Source of the DNA: Caldilineaceae bacterium SB0664_bin_27
Lineage (GTDB): Bacteria > Chloroflexota > Anaerolineae > Caldilineales > Caldilineaceae
Direction of reading: 5' to 3'
Assembly (NCBI GenBank): GCA_009838625.1
Contig: VXRG01000152.1
Coordinates: 1-59,154 of the forward strand
DNA: 59,154 nucleotides
Position numbers and translations under genes: made by a program. The notes under the pieces are model-generated. The model did no database searches. It saw nothing but the letters and a program-made list of their open reading frames with translations, and had not been told where the DNA came from. Shown here one piece after another: positions 8,967 to 19,236 of the stretch (positions are counted from its first letter, which is position 1; every line of letters begins with the position of its first letter).

Positions 8967-10877
8967 ATGTTGGAATTAGCCTGGCTCATTCTGGTTTTTC
9001 CCGCTCTGGGCGCGCTGGTAAACCTGTTTGTCGGTGACAAATTGGGCGAGCGGGGTATCCATGTCGTCGCCTCCGGCATGGTGGTCCTCTCCTTTGTCGT
9101 CAGTTTGGGACTCTTCTTTGGATTAGCGGGCCTGGATGAGCATCACCGTACTATAACCGTCCACCTGTGGGACTGGATCACGGTGGGAAGTTTCCACGCG
9201 CCGGCGGCGCTTCTGATCGACCCACTCAGCGTAACCATGGCTCTCGTGGTAACCGGAGTTGGCGCACTGATCCACTTTTACGCCGGCGGTTACATGCACG
9301 GTGAGCAGAACTTCCAGCGATTCTTCGTCTATCTTAATTTCTTCATCCTGGCAATGCTTGTGCTGATTCTCAGCAACAACTTTGTGGGAATGTTTGTCGG
9401 CTGGGAAGGCGTGGGACTGGCATCGTATCTGCTGATAGGCTTCTATTTCGACCGTCATGACGAGGCCTACGGCCACTACGCGGACGCCGGCAAGAAGGCG
9501 TTTCTGGTCAACCGCATCGGGGACTTTGGCATGATGCTGGCCGTCTTCCTGATCTGGACCAGTGTCGGCACCGTCGTATTCGGAGAGATTCACGACAACG
9601 CCGGCGCACTTTCGACCGGCGCGGCGACGGCAATCTGTCTGCTACTCCTGCTGGCAGCGACCGGCAAGAGCGCGCAGCTGCCTCTGTTCGTCTGGCTGCC
9701 GGACGCAATGGCCGGGCCGACGCCGGTATCCGCGCTCATCCACGCTGCCACGATGGTAACGGCAGGCATCTATATGGTGGCAAGAACGCACTTTCTGTGG
9801 GAACTTGCTCCAGCGGCGGGCAGCCTCGCGGCCTGGGTCGGGGGCTTGACCGCGCTGATGGCAGCGACAATCGCATTGACCCAGGTAGACCTGAAGAAGA
9901 TCCTCGCCTATTCGACGATTTCCCAGCTGGGTTTCATGATGTTGGGTGTGGGCGTCGGCGCGTACGCCTTTGCCATATTTCACCTCGTGACGCACGCATT
10001 TTTCAAGGCGCTGCTGTTTCTCGCGGCCGGAAACGTGATGCACGGCCTTCCCGGCGGCGAGCTGGACATACGTAAAATGGGAAATCTGCGGGCGAAGATG
10101 CCGACGACCTTTTTGCTGTTCCTGATCGGTGCATCTGCTCTCGCCGGCCTGCCACTCTTGTCAGGTTTTTTCTCCAAAGATGGGATATTGCTGCACGTCG
10201 CCAATTTCAACATTCTTCTCTATTTGATCGGTCTCTTTACAGCCCTGCTTACAGCGATATACAGCTTTCGGGCTGTCTTCATGGCCTTTCTGGGCGAGGC
10301 GCGCGACCAGAATATTCATGAGCACGCACACGAAAGCCCAGCTGTCATGACGAGGCCTCTCTGGGTGCTGGCAGCTCTTGCTATAGTCGGAGGCGTTCTG
10401 AACTTGCCGGTCGCGCTTACCATGGAACACTATCTGGAAGCGGCAGTCGGCGTGCCTGCCTTCCATCCGGACATAACCATGGAGTTCGTACTGTTGGCGG
10501 TCAGTGCAGTTGTGGCTTTGGCAGGCGTCGGACTGGCCTATGGGCGCTATCTCAAGGACCCTTCAACCGGAGTCGGGAGGATTTCCGGGGGCGTGGCGAG
10601 GCTGGTCAGCCCGCTCGAACTCGCTGCCCGCAACAAATGGTATGTGGATGAGGTTTACGCCGCATGGATCGTCAGTCCCCTGCTTGGTCTCTCCGGCTGG
10701 TTCAACCAGGTGGTTGACCAAGGAGTCGTTGACAGGGCCGTAAATCTTGTCGGTCAGGTTAATTTGTCCTTAGGGGGCAGCCTGCGCAATGTCCATAACG
10801 GATTAGTGCCAACGTATGCTTTGAGTCTCTTCTGCGGCGTAGTGGCCCTACTCTTGTGGTTCGTGATCGGAGGCTAG
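8967..10877 (+). CDS. nuoL: NADH-quinone oxidoreductase subunit L
   Basis: 636-residue antiporter-like proton-pumping subunit, homologous to ND5 and MrpA. The Proton_antipo core is clear: GWEGVGLASYLLIGFYF (pump glutamate), PLFVWLPDAMAGPTPVSALIHAATMVTAG (conserved lysine/histidine region) and KILAYSTISQLGFM. The C-terminal part contains the amphipathic segment and last helix that brace the membrane arm. It is followed by nuoM after 65 bases. Confidence 0.97.
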   Translation: MLELAWLILVFPALGALVNLFVGDKLGERGIHVVASGMVVLSFVVSLGLFFGLAGLDEHHRTITVHLWDWITVGSFHAPAALLIDPLSVTMALVVTGVGALIHFYAGGYMHGEQNFQRFFVYLNFFILAMLVLILSNNFVGMFVGWEGVGLASYLLIGFYFDRHDEAYGHYADAGKKAFLVNRIGDFGMMLAVFLIWTSVGTVVFGEIHDNAGALSTGAATAICLLLLLAATGKSAQLPLFVWLPDAMAGPTPVSALIHAATMVTAGIYMVARTHFLWELAPAAGSLAAWVGGLTALMAATIALTQVDLKKILAYSTISQLGFMMLGVGVGAYAFAIFHLVTHAFFKALLFLAAGNVMHGLPGGELDIRKMGNLRAKMPTTFLLFLIGASALAGLPLLSGFFSKDGILLHVANFNILLYLIGLFTALLTAIYSFRAVFMAFLGEARDQNIHEHAHESPAVMTRPLWVLAALAIVGGVLNLPVALTMEHYLEAAVGVPAFHPDITMEFVLLAVSAVVALAGVGLAYGRYLKDPSTGVGRISGGVARLVSPLELAARNKWYVDEVYAAWIVSPLLGLSGWFNQVVDQGVVDRAVNLVGQVNLSLGGSLRNVHNGLVPTYALSLFCGVVALLLWFVIGG

Positions 10878-10942
10878 AAGTGCACAACGCTTCAGCTCTG
10901 GCGCGTACCATTTTCAGCTAACGACCATTCATTGGTGTTTCC

Positions 10943-12472
10943 ATGCTCTCGATCCTTACATTTTTGCCAGTAGTCGGCGCCATCGTCGTTCTGCTGGCGC
11001 CCGGCGATAGCCTCAAAAAAGGTCTGGCTCTCGGCGCCACCGTCGCCACCTTTGTGGTGAGCCTTATGCTGCTGCCCGGCTGGCAGGAGATTCCGGACAT
11101 GCAGTTTGTTGAACGATATGCGTGGATGCCGGACCTGAACATCTACTATCATTTGGGTGTAGATGGGATCAGCCTGTGGCTGGTCCTGCTGACGACACTG
11201 CTAATGCCGATCGCGGTGGCATTCAGCAACCAGCATATCAAGCAGAATCTGGGCGGTTATCTGGCGTTGATGTTACTGATGGAGACGGCTGTTCTGGGCG
11301 TCTTTCTGGCCCTGGACCTTGTGTTGTTTTATGTGTTCTGGGAGTTCAGCCTGATTCCAATGGCTTTTCTGATTGGCAAGTGGGGCAGTCAGAATCGCAT
11401 TTATGCCGCCGTCAAATTCTTCCTTTACACGCTGGCAGGCTCGGCGCTCATGTTAGTTGCAATACTTGCGCTCTACTTCAATGCCGGCACTTTTGACTTG
11501 CTCGAGTTGCAGGAAGCGGGGCTGCCTCCGGGCTTGCAGCAGCTGGCCTTTCTTGCGTTTGCGCTTGCCTTCGCCATCAAGGTCCCGCTTTTTCCCTTTC
11601 ACACATGGCTGCCCGATGCGCACGTTGAAGCCCCTACCGCCGGTTCGGTCCTGCTGGCGGGTGTGCTCCTGAAGCTGGGTACATACGGATTTCTGCGATT
11701 CGCCTTACCGTTGTTCCCTGTGGCCGTCGCCGACTACGCATCGCTCATTTCATTTCTGGCAATCATCGGCATCCTTTACGGAGCGCTCGTGGCGCTGGCG
11801 CAGAGGGATCTGAAGTCTCTAGTGGCTTACTCTTCAGTCGCCCACATGGGGTTTGTCGTATTGGGCATTTTCGCTCTGAATGAGCAGGGGATCAGCGGTG
11901 CAGTACTGCAGATGGTCAATCACGGTCTGAGCACCGGCGCCCTGTTTCTCTTGGTCGGGATGCTCTACGAGCGGCGCCACACGCGGCTGCTGAAGGACTA
12001 CGGCGGCCTCTGGGCCAGTGTGCCGATCTTTTCATTTTTCTTCCTGGTCGTAGCGATGAGCAGCGCGGGCCTTCCCGGTTTGAACGGCTTCATCGGCGAG
12101 TTTACGATTTTGCTCGGCACATACAGGAGCTCACCGTTCTTTGCCGTGCTCGGTACCGCGGGCGTCATCCTGGCCGCCTGGTATCTGCTGCATGCGTTCA
12201 GACAGGTGGCACAAGGCGAATTGACGAATCCCGCCAATTTCAAGGGGAAGCTGCCCGACTTGAACTGGGCCGAGATCGGTCAGCTGCTGCCAATTGTGCT
12301 GCTCTTCTTCGTGATCGGCCTGGCGCCAAATTTCTTCCTGGACAAAATCAATCCGTCCGTGGCGGCGCTGGAAGTTGTCCAGGCGCCCGCAGATAGTGTC
12401 GAATTGCTCGTCGACAGCAGCGACCAGCCGCCACTGACTTCCGGCAGCAGTTCATTGACCACGAACCACTAA
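10943..12472 (+). CDS. nuoM: NADH-quinone oxidoreductase subunit M
   Basis: 509-residue antiporter-like subunit (ND4 type). Visible family blocks are FYVFWEFSLIPMAFLIG (pump glutamate), FPFHTWLPDAHVEAPTAGSV and SLVAYSSVAHMGFVVLG. About 14 hydrophobic spans. It ends five bases before the nuoN start. Confidence 0.97.
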   Translation: MLSILTFLPVVGAIVVLLAPGDSLKKGLALGATVATFVVSLMLLPGWQEIPDMQFVERYAWMPDLNIYYHLGVDGISLWLVLLTTLLMPIAVAFSNQHIKQNLGGYLALMLLMETAVLGVFLALDLVLFYVFWEFSLIPMAFLIGKWGSQNRIYAAVKFFLYTLAGSALMLVAILALYFNAGTFDLLELQEAGLPPGLQQLAFLAFALAFAIKVPLFPFHTWLPDAHVEAPTAGSVLLAGVLLKLGTYGFLRFALPLFPVAVADYASLISFLAIIGILYGALVALAQRDLKSLVAYSSVAHMGFVVLGIFALNEQGISGAVLQMVNHGLSTGALFLLVGMLYERRHTRLLKDYGGLWASVPIFSFFFLVVAMSSAGLPGLNGFIGEFTILLGTYRSSPFFAVLGTAGVILAAWYLLHAFRQVAQGELTNPANFKGKLPDLNWAEIGQLLPIVLLFFVIGLAPNFFLDKINPSVAALEVVQAPADSVELLVDSSDQPPLTSGSSSLTTNH

Positions 12473-12477
12473 CGACA

Positions 12478-13944
12478 ATGGATACCGCTCTTCTCTTCGA
12501 CGATGCAGTAGTTCTTCTGCCGGAACTCGTTCTGGCAGTAGGCGTGATGGTCCTGATGATGGTCGACATTGGCCGCCGCGGGCAGAACGGCTCACAGTTG
12601 CTGGCCGGTCTTTCGGTTGTAATTCTCTTGTTGGGCATCGGCGCGTCCGTGATGATTTGGGGCAGGGCACCGGTTGAATACCTGGACGGGGCGGTGTCTG
12701 ACGGTTTCGCGCTGAGCGTGCGGTTGGTCATCCTGATTGCCGGCGTACTGGGCGTATTGCTGAGCCGCAACCAGTTCCCGGCAATCGAGCGTCAAGGGGG
12801 AGCCTTTTACTCACTGTACTTGCTGGCGGTAATCGGCATGATGCTGATGGGCACGGCTACGAACTTGATAGTCCTGTTCATTGCCCTCGAAATCTTTTCT
12901 TTGGCCCTCTACATTCTGAGCGGTTTCTACCGGGAAGACCCGCGCAGCATAGAAGCTGCCATGAAGTACTTTCTGTTGGGAGCATTCGCCAGCACATTTT
13001 TCGTCTACGGTTGCGCCCTTCTGTACGGCGCCGGCGGCAGCTCCAAGTTCACTCAGATCCACGAGACGCTCGCAACCGGCGGGGGCAACCCCTCTCTGGT
13101 CCTACCCGGGATCGCGCTCTTGCTGGTTGGCTTTGGCTTCAAAGTGAGCCTTGTCCCGTTTCATATGTGGACGCCGGACGTATACCAGGGAGCGCCGACC
13201 CCAGTGACGGCATTCATGAGCGTGGGTACAAAGGCCGCGGCGTTCGCCGGATTCTTCCGGCTGATGATGACGGCCTTGCCTTCATATCATGACCAGTGGG
13301 CCATGCCCCTTGCAATTCTTGCGGTCCTGACCATGACCGTAGGCAACCTAACGGCCCTGCGTCAGAGCAGCGTGAAACGGATGCTGGCCTATTCGGGAAT
13401 CGCCCACGCCGGCAACATCCTCATCGCGCTGGTGGCGGGGACAGCTGCGGCTTCATCTGCCGCCGCCTTCTATCTCTTTGCGTATGCATTCATGAATATC
13501 GGCGCCTTTACGGTGACGATTGCCTTCGAAAGACAGCATGGGAATGAAAACGACTTAGAGCAGGGCAGACTGGCCGGTGCGGCCGAGAGATTCCCGGTCC
13601 TGGCCGCGGCAATGGCTATTTTCATGCTCAGTTTGAGTGGGATTCCACCGCTGGCCGGATTCTTCGGCAAGTTCCTTGTCTTCAAGGCGGCCGTCGAGGC
13701 CGGCTGGGCCTGGCTGGTGGTGATCGGCGTGCTAAACAGCGCAATCAGCGCCTACTACTACCTGCGCATCGTTGTGGCGATGTATTTTCAGCAACCTGAA
13801 GAAGAGGCCGACGAGAGAGAACCGAGCATCGTTCCCGCGTCTCGCCCCTCTGTATTTGTCGTAGCCGTCTCCGTCCTCGCAGTTGTCGTCATCGGTCTGC
13901 AGCCGGGGCTCTGGGCAGACTTGCTGAGGGGGCTTGGGCAGTGA
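12478..13944 (+). CDS. nuoN: NADH-quinone oxidoreductase subunit N
   Basis: 488-residue third antiporter-like subunit (ND2 type) and last gene of the nuo operon. Blocks such as LFIALEIFSLALYILSGF, VPFHMWTPDVYQGAPTPVTAFM and VKRMLAYSGIAHAGNIL identify it. It converges with rodA, with 46 bases between the two stop codons; a GC-rich stretch there could form a weak hairpin but lacks a clear U-run. Confidence 0.96.
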   Translation: MDTALLFDDAVVLLPELVLAVGVMVLMMVDIGRRGQNGSQLLAGLSVVILLLGIGASVMIWGRAPVEYLDGAVSDGFALSVRLVILIAGVLGVLLSRNQFPAIERQGGAFYSLYLLAVIGMMLMGTATNLIVLFIALEIFSLALYILSGFYREDPRSIEAAMKYFLLGAFASTFFVYGCALLYGAGGSSKFTQIHETLATGGGNPSLVLPGIALLLVGFGFKVSLVPFHMWTPDVYQGAPTPVTAFMSVGTKAAAFAGFFRLMMTALPSYHDQWAMPLAILAVLTMTVGNLTALRQSSVKRMLAYSGIAHAGNILIALVAGTAAASSAAAFYLFAYAFMNIGAFTVTIAFERQHGNENDLEQGRLAGAAERFPVLAAAMAIFMLSLSGIPPLAGFFGKFLVFKAAVEAGWAWLVVIGVLNSAISAYYYLRIVVAMYFQQPEEEADEREPSIVPASRPSVFVVAVSVLAVVVIGLQPGLWADLLRGLGQ

Positions 13945-13990
13945 CCCGCGGCCGGGCCCCGCGCCGACCTGCCGGCTAAGAGTTCTGCAG

Positions 13991-15070
13991 TTACGAGAAG
14001 TCCATCTTGCGATGGCGCATGACGACGCTTTGCGCCAACCCCACTGCTACCATCATTGAAACAAGACTGCTGCCTCCATAGCTCAAGAACGGCAGCGTCA
14101 TGCCAGTGACCGGCAGAATTGCCAGGTTCATCCCAACGTTGACAAACGTCTGAAAAAAGATCAATGCGGCAACGCCCAGAGTAATGAGGCGACCGAACTG
14201 GTCCTGGGCCAGGTCAGCAATACGCACGAGCCGCCAGATTACAAAGAACAGCAACAACAGGACCAGAACGGAGCCAACAAAGCCCAGTTCTTCGGCGATG
14301 ACGCTGAAAATGAAGTCCGTATGCCGGACGCGCAGAAAGCGCAGTTGAGTCTGTGTCCCCTCGCCCCACCCCATCCCGATCCATCCGCCGTTGCCGATGC
14401 TGATCAACGCCTGTTGTACACTGAAGGCGGCGTCAACGTTGGAGCCCGGATCAAGGAAGACCTCAATCCGTCTCAGCATGTAGTCCTGTAGGGTTCCCCT
14501 CAAGAGGGGCCAGGCAGCGGCGGCGGCCGCTACGCCAAGTAAGATGTGCGTCAACCGGACGCCGTTGATAAGAATCAGCGTGCCGATAATGAACGCCAGT
14601 GTAACGGTCATTCCCAGATCCGGTTGGGCGTATACCAACACGAGTGGAAAGAGCAAGAGGATGACGGCCCCCAACAGATAGGGGAGCCTGCGAATTCGAT
14701 CCTGAAAGCGGCTGAGGTACCACGCGAAAAAGACGATGAGCAAGAATTTGCCGGCCTCGGTAGGCTGTACATCGATACCCAGGTTCAGCCAGCGCTGGGC
14801 GCCGTTCTTGACCTCGCCAATGAAATAGACTGCCACCAGGGAGGCCAGCAGCACGAAATAGCTCGGTTGGGCCAGAAGTTCCAGATGCCGGTAGTCGAAG
14901 AGCGCGGCGATCACCAGCGCGATTGCGCCCATAATGGTGAAGACAAGCTGTCTCTGCCAATAGTCGGCCAATACAATGTCTGTGATTGTAGCGCTGTAGG
15001 TCATGGCAATGCCGACGGCGCACAAAAGTAGTACGGCAAAGAAGAGTGGTCTGTCGAAGTGTCTGATCAT
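13991..15070 (-). CDS. rodA: SEDS family peptidoglycan polymerase RodA
   Basis: Polytopic glycosyltransferase that polymerises lipid II during side-wall growth with a class B PBP. The ten or so hydrophobic spans, the IRRLPYLLGAVILLLFPLVLVYAQPDLG region and the conserved end with FVNVGMNLAILPVTGMTLPFLSYGGSS are standard SEDS features. The ATG at 15070 (MIRHFDRPLFF) gives about 359 residues; a TTG at 15103 overlapping minD is an alternative. It is the last gene of a run starting at mreB, and its partner PBP2 is four genes upstream. RodA rather than FtsW is inferred from the mre/mrdA context. Confidence 0.93.
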   Translation of the reverse strand: MIRHFDRPLFFAVLLLCAVGIAMTYSATITDIVLADYWQRQLVFTIMGAIALVIAALFDYRHLELLAQPSYFVLLASLVAVYFIGEVKNGAQRWLNLGIDVQPTEAGKFLLIVFFAWYLSRFQDRIRRLPYLLGAVILLLFPLVLVYAQPDLGMTVTLAFIIGTLILINGVRLTHILLGVAAAAAAWPLLRGTLQDYMLRRIEVFLDPGSNVDAAFSVQQALISIGNGGWIGMGWGEGTQTQLRFLRVRHTDFIFSVIAEELGFVGSVLVLLLLFFVIWRLVRIADLAQDQFGRLITLGVAALIFFQTFVNVGMNLAILPVTGMTLPFLSYGGSSLVSMMVAVGLAQSVVMRHRKMDFS

Positions 15071-15092
15071 CGGTATTTCGGGGCAGTGCCAA

Positions 15093-15962
15093 CTACACGC
15101 CAAACAGGCGCCGGAGGCGCTCCGGCCAGCTGAATTCCTTGAAGTGGATCAGCGGGACATTGTATCCTTGTAATCTTTGGGCGATATTGTGGTAGGCGCG
15201 GCTGACATACCTTTTCCGTTCCAGGGCAACAGGCCAGCCTTTGTTCGCGGAAACGATGATCTGTTCGTCCTCGGGTACGATTCCCAGGAGGTCTATGCTA
15301 AGGATACTCAAGATGTCATGGCGTGACATCATCTCCTTCCTGCGCACAAGACGGGGATTGTACCTATTGATGACAAGTCGGGCTTGCGAGTTCAAGTCTC
15401 TCTCAAGCAGGTAGATGACCTTATCGGCGTCTCGCAACGCACTTACTTCCGGTGTCGTTACGATTATCACCTCAGAAGCGGCGGCGATCGCGTTTTGGAA
15501 GCCCAGTTCAATGCCCGCGGGTGAGTCCACAAGTACAAAATCTGCGATAGTTCGCAGTTCCTGGCAGAGGGTCATCATCTGATCGGGCGCGACGGCGGTC
15601 TTATCGCGAGTCTGGGAACTTGGCAAGAGGTACAGTTCGTCCACACGCTTGTCGCGCACAAGCGCTTCATGCAGGGAGCAGCGCCCCTCAATTACGTCAA
15701 CCAGATTGTAGACGACCCTGCTTTCCAGGCCCATGACAATATCCAGGTTTCTCAGTCCGATGTCAGCATCAACAACGATCACCCGTTGACCTGCCATGGC
15801 AAGAGCAGTACCCAGGTTGGCAGTGGTTGTCGTCTTTCCCACGCCTCCTTTGCCGGAAGTCAATGTGAGCACGAGGCCGCCGTCCGCTTCGGACCCGAGA
15901 TGATCCGGGGCTGCATGGGCGGAGGGCGAAAAGGCGCCGCTCACTGATTCACCTGTTTGCAT
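15093..15962 (-). CDS. minD: Septum site-determining ATPase MinD
   Basis: 289-residue ParA/MinD ATPase that recruits MinC to the membrane and blocks polar Z-ring assembly. After about 29 extra N-terminal residues comes the deviant Walker A SGKGGVGKTT (K38, K43), then VDADIGLRNLDIVMG and VDSPAGIE. The last 14 residues (FSWPERLRRLFGV) form the short amphipathic membrane-targeting helix expected of MinD, which separates it from other ParA proteins. The start overlaps the minC end by 14 bases. No minE or minJ-like gene is seen nearby. Confidence 0.93.
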   Translation of the reverse strand: MQTGESVSGAFSPSAHAAPDHLGSEADGGLVLTLTSGKGGVGKTTTTANLGTALAMAGQRVIVVDADIGLRNLDIVMGLESRVVYNLVDVIEGRCSLHEALVRDKRVDELYLLPSSQTRDKTAVAPDQMMTLCQELRTIADFVLVDSPAGIELGFQNAIAAASEVIIVTTPEVSALRDADKVIYLLERDLNSQARLVINRYNPRLVRRKEMMSRHDILSILSIDLLGIVPEDEQIIVSANKGWPVALERKRYVSRAYHNIAQRLQGYNVPLIHFKEFSWPERLRRLFGV

Positions 15963-16902
15963 CCCAGGGATCCACGATTATCTGATTGTCGATAACTCTG
16001 GCCACTTCGGGCTTGCCGCTGCTTTCTCGCTTCCAGAACCAGTAGCCTGGATTGTTGGATGCACCCTTTGGCGTCATGGCAATGTGCTGGGCGATCCTCA
16101 TCTGCACCGGTTCAAAATCCAACGCGGCTACGATTGCACGCGTGTCCCCGATGGCGCCCGCATGTACCGTGCCTCGCAGGCGCCCCCAAACCAGCACGTC
16201 GCCGCCGCTGATAACTTGCGCACCAGGATTGACATCTCCCAGTATGACGACGGCGCCGGCGTGCCGCACCGCCTGGCCGGAACGCAAATTGCCTCGATAG
16301 ATGTAAGGGGGTGGGACAGAATCTACGCCGGGTGCGTCAACCCAGGGCGTGACTGCAGCCTGTTCACTTTCCGACTCCGTCACGACTGGCTCTTCAGGCA
16401 GAGAGGCGAACGGCGGCGCGTGAGAATCGTTGGCATGGGTTATTCCGCCGTCTTGCCGAGGTGAGCCCGGGTTGGGCTTGCGAACCGAGTTGGACAGAAA
16501 ACGATCTCCGAGTCTTTCTTGTCCGCGCTCCAGTCTGACGACAGGCTGCGGCGTGTCTCCTTCCCATACGACATCCAGACCCAACTGCTTTGCAACCCGA
16601 AAAGAGTCGCGATTGCCTGTATGCAGGGAAACCAACACTATGTTCTGTTCTTCCAACACTTCGTTGACTTCCTGAAGATCGTCTGCGGAAACACCCCTGT
16701 CGCCGATAGACAGTGACATTCGCTCGTCTCGGAAAAAACCGTCAGCCTGCGAAATATGGCTGGCAAGAAAGTCAACGACCTCCGGCCACACGCCCTTGTC
16801 GTCTGCAACGTCGACGACGGTATAGCCTCCGCGGCCTTTGATACGGACGTCGGGCCTGGAGGACGACCTGCCGTGCGTCGTTGGAAAGCTGTGTGTACTC
16901 AT
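15949..16902 (-). CDS. minC: Septum site-determining protein MinC
   Basis: 317-residue FtsZ antagonist. The C-terminal domain is an easily recognised MinC beta-helix (IYRGNLRSGQAVRHAGAVVI, then GDVNPGAQVISGGDVLVWG and LRGTVHAGAIGD). The N-terminal domain (about residues 20-115) fits the MinC_N fold that binds FtsZ. A low-complexity linker with prolines and serines (about 130-205) separates them, making the protein longer than the usual 230 residues. AAGGAA lies before the ATG. It is co-directional and overlapping with minD. Confidence 0.92.
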   Translation of the reverse strand: MSTHSFPTTHGRSSSRPDVRIKGRGGYTVVDVADDKGVWPEVVDFLASHISQADGFFRDERMSLSIGDRGVSADDLQEVNEVLEEQNIVLVSLHTGNRDSFRVAKQLGLDVVWEGDTPQPVVRLERGQERLGDRFLSNSVRKPNPGSPRQDGGITHANDSHAPPFASLPEEPVVTESESEQAAVTPWVDAPGVDSVPPPYIYRGNLRSGQAVRHAGAVVILGDVNPGAQVISGGDVLVWGRLRGTVHAGAIGDTRAIVAALDFEPVQMRIAQHIAMTPKGASNNPGYWFWKRESSGKPEVARVIDNQIIVDPWDANR

Positions 16903-17025
16903 TCGTTCCTTGTAGACATTATTTGATGAGGGTTCGCGGGGAACAGTTTAAGCCAGATGGCGGGACCCGAAACCTGAAGTAGAAAGTCGTGTGACGCAGT
17001 AACAGTGCAAAGACCGGCAATTGAA

Positions 17026-19176
17026 TTAAGGACGCAGTTCGTGAAACCAAGCGTGAAGAGCCTCTTGGGCGACTGGGATGGCTACGGTTGATCCTTCTCC
17101 TCCTGAGTAGACAAAAACGGTGACAACGATTTCAGGGTCTTCATAGGGCGCGTAGGCGGTGTACCAGGCGTGGAAAGGAAGGTTCCCTTCGTGATCTCGA
17201 TCGGTACAGTCCTGGATCTCCGGGTCAAAGGCGCAAAACTCTGCCGTGCCCGTCTTACCGGCAACAGTTATCCCTTCGACGCGACTGTCGATGGAGGTCC
17301 CATAGTTCCCATTGACCGCATGCCACATCCCTCTCTGAACGACTTTCAGGAGGCCCGGGTCTACGGGCAGCCGCTCCCCCAATTCCGGTTCGTATTGCCA
17401 ATGCACGTTATTCTGCGTATCCACTTTTTCCTGTACAAACTGCGGTTTGACCAGGTAGCCGCCGTTGGCAACTGCGGCAGTGCTGACCAAAACCTGCATC
17501 GGCGTACCCAATACATATCCCTGACCGATGGCCATATTGTAGCTGTCACCGGTCGTCCAGGATTCGGCTAGCTCCAGCCTCTTCCACTGTTCGTCCGGTA
17601 CGACCGGCCGGACTTCTCCGGGCAGGTCGACTTCGGTGAGGTCCCCGTAGCCAAAGAGCCGCATCCATTTGGCAAGGCGTTCGCTCCCGAGCCCTACCAT
17701 GAAGTCTGGGTATCCGCCTCCCAGATAGTAGAAGAAAATGTCATTGGAAAGGCCAAGCCCCTCGACAATTGTCATGGGGCCGTGCAGAATATTGAGCTTA
17801 TGGTTCCAGCTAACGAATTCCTGGGCCTGGGTGGGATCGTCGGGAAAAAAGTAGTTTGGAAGGTAGATCGGCCCTCGATCGACAAGGGTCGTATGAGGAG
17901 TGATTACGTTCTCAGCCAGAGCAGCGGTGGCTGAGACAAGCTTGAAAGTTGAGCCGGGAGGGTAAAGTCCACCAATGGCATAGTTGTAAAGTGGACGCCG
18001 CGTGTCATCTTCCACTTCCAAAGCCTGATATTCCTCGCCCAGCCCCTCGGAGAAGATATTGTTGTCATAGCTGGGCAGACTGACCAGGCCCAGCATGGCC
18101 CCATTGCGCGGGTCCATTGCCAGCGCAACCCCGTGCGGCGCGCCAGTTTCTTCAAGTTGACGCGCGAGGGCATTGTGCATCACTTCCTGCAAACGGATAT
18201 CCAGGCTCAGATTCAGATTCAGACCGGGTTCGGGCTCCCGGACGATGTTGACAGTACGGCTCTCCCGACCCAATATGTCCACTTCTACAAGTCTTTTGCC
18301 CGGCAGTCCGCGCAAGGAGTCCTGGTATTCATACTCCAATCCGTTCAAGCCGACCGGCTCATTCGGGTCTTCATATCCCTTGTCTTTGTAACCGTCGGCA
18401 GCCAATTTGGGGATCGGGCCCAGAAAGCCCAAGACATGGCCTGCCAGTTCGCGGAAAGGATACTCTCGCACAGGTTTCTGCAACACGTGGACGCCGCGCA
18501 GCTGGAATGTTTCCTCCGCCACCTGAAAGGCCTGCTCGCGATCTACAAGCTCCAAAACTGAAATCGGTTTGTAGGAGCTGCCCTGCGTTCCGAGAGCTAC
18601 GGCACGCTCCAAAAGGGCCATTAGCCCGCCGACAGGGAGCGGCTCTGAGAGGTCCGGAATCAAAGTCGGCACTTCCTCGATAACTTCGTTTCCTTCATCG
18701 TCCTGTTTCAGGACTTCTACATCAACGAGACGGAATGAAAGGCTGTATCCCGCGGATTCGACCGTATTCCTGAAGTCTTCACGGCCCAGGTGCAGAAACA
18801 TTACTTCGGCGATGCGAATCGCCATTTCAGGATCCGTATGCGCCTCCAGGACCGCCAGCAGCCTTTCGAGCGCGATACGCTGCTCATCTATGTCGGTACC
18901 GAGGTCGTCCGGAGGCAGGTCGGCCGGTATGACGGCTATGACAAAGCTGGGTCGATTGCGTGCGAGGATTTCGCCGTTTCGATCGTAAATGACGCCGCGA
19001 GGCGCGGGGGTATCGATCTCTCTGAATCTATTGACGGCCGCCTGTTCCTGATATGATGGGCCGCTGACGATCTGCAGCGAATACAGACGAATACATAAGA
19101 CGAGAAAGGTTGCAGCCAGGGCAAAGCGGACTATTATGGAAGTTGCAGTTGCGGTGCTAGTTGCGCGTTCGTCCAT
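17026..19176 (-). CDS. mrdA: Penicillin-binding protein 2 (class B transpeptidase)
   Basis: 716-residue bitopic peptidoglycan transpeptidase for cell elongation. It has one N-terminal membrane span, the PBP dimer domain starting at TPAPRGVIYDRNGEILARN, and a transpeptidase domain with SxxK at S409-K412 (GSTFK), SND in GLSNDIFFYY, and KTG at 641-643. The loop after SxxK is longer than in Escherichia coli PBP2, and residues 130-200 hold an acidic insert. It lies between mreD and minC, forming the RodA-PBP2 pair with the distal rodA. Assignment to PBP2 rather than FtsI rests on the mre context. Confidence 0.93.
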   Translation of the reverse strand: MDERATSTATATSIIVRFALAATFLVLCIRLYSLQIVSGPSYQEQAAVNRFREIDTPAPRGVIYDRNGEILARNRPSFVIAVIPADLPPDDLGTDIDEQRIALERLLAVLEAHTDPEMAIRIAEVMFLHLGREDFRNTVESAGYSLSFRLVDVEVLKQDDEGNEVIEEVPTLIPDLSEPLPVGGLMALLERAVALGTQGSSYKPISVLELVDREQAFQVAEETFQLRGVHVLQKPVREYPFRELAGHVLGFLGPIPKLAADGYKDKGYEDPNEPVGLNGLEYEYQDSLRGLPGKRLVEVDILGRESRTVNIVREPEPGLNLNLSLDIRLQEVMHNALARQLEETGAPHGVALAMDPRNGAMLGLVSLPSYDNNIFSEGLGEEYQALEVEDDTRRPLYNYAIGGLYPPGSTFKLVSATAALAENVITPHTTLVDRGPIYLPNYFFPDDPTQAQEFVSWNHKLNILHGPMTIVEGLGLSNDIFFYYLGGGYPDFMVGLGSERLAKWMRLFGYGDLTEVDLPGEVRPVVPDEQWKRLELAESWTTGDSYNMAIGQGYVLGTPMQVLVSTAAVANGGYLVKPQFVQEKVDTQNNVHWQYEPELGERLPVDPGLLKVVQRGMWHAVNGNYGTSIDSRVEGITVAGKTGTAEFCAFDPEIQDCTDRDHEGNLPFHAWYTAYAPYEDPEIVVTVFVYSGGEGSTVAIPVAQEALHAWFHELRP

Positions 19177-19236
19177 GGGAGTCTTTGTCAGCCAGACCTT
19201 TCAATACGTCAGCCTGGCGCTAACCGAATTCCAGTA

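Noticed and set aside
13945..13990. Terminator between nuoN and rodA
   Set aside because: GC-rich with only short pairing and no T-run in either direction.
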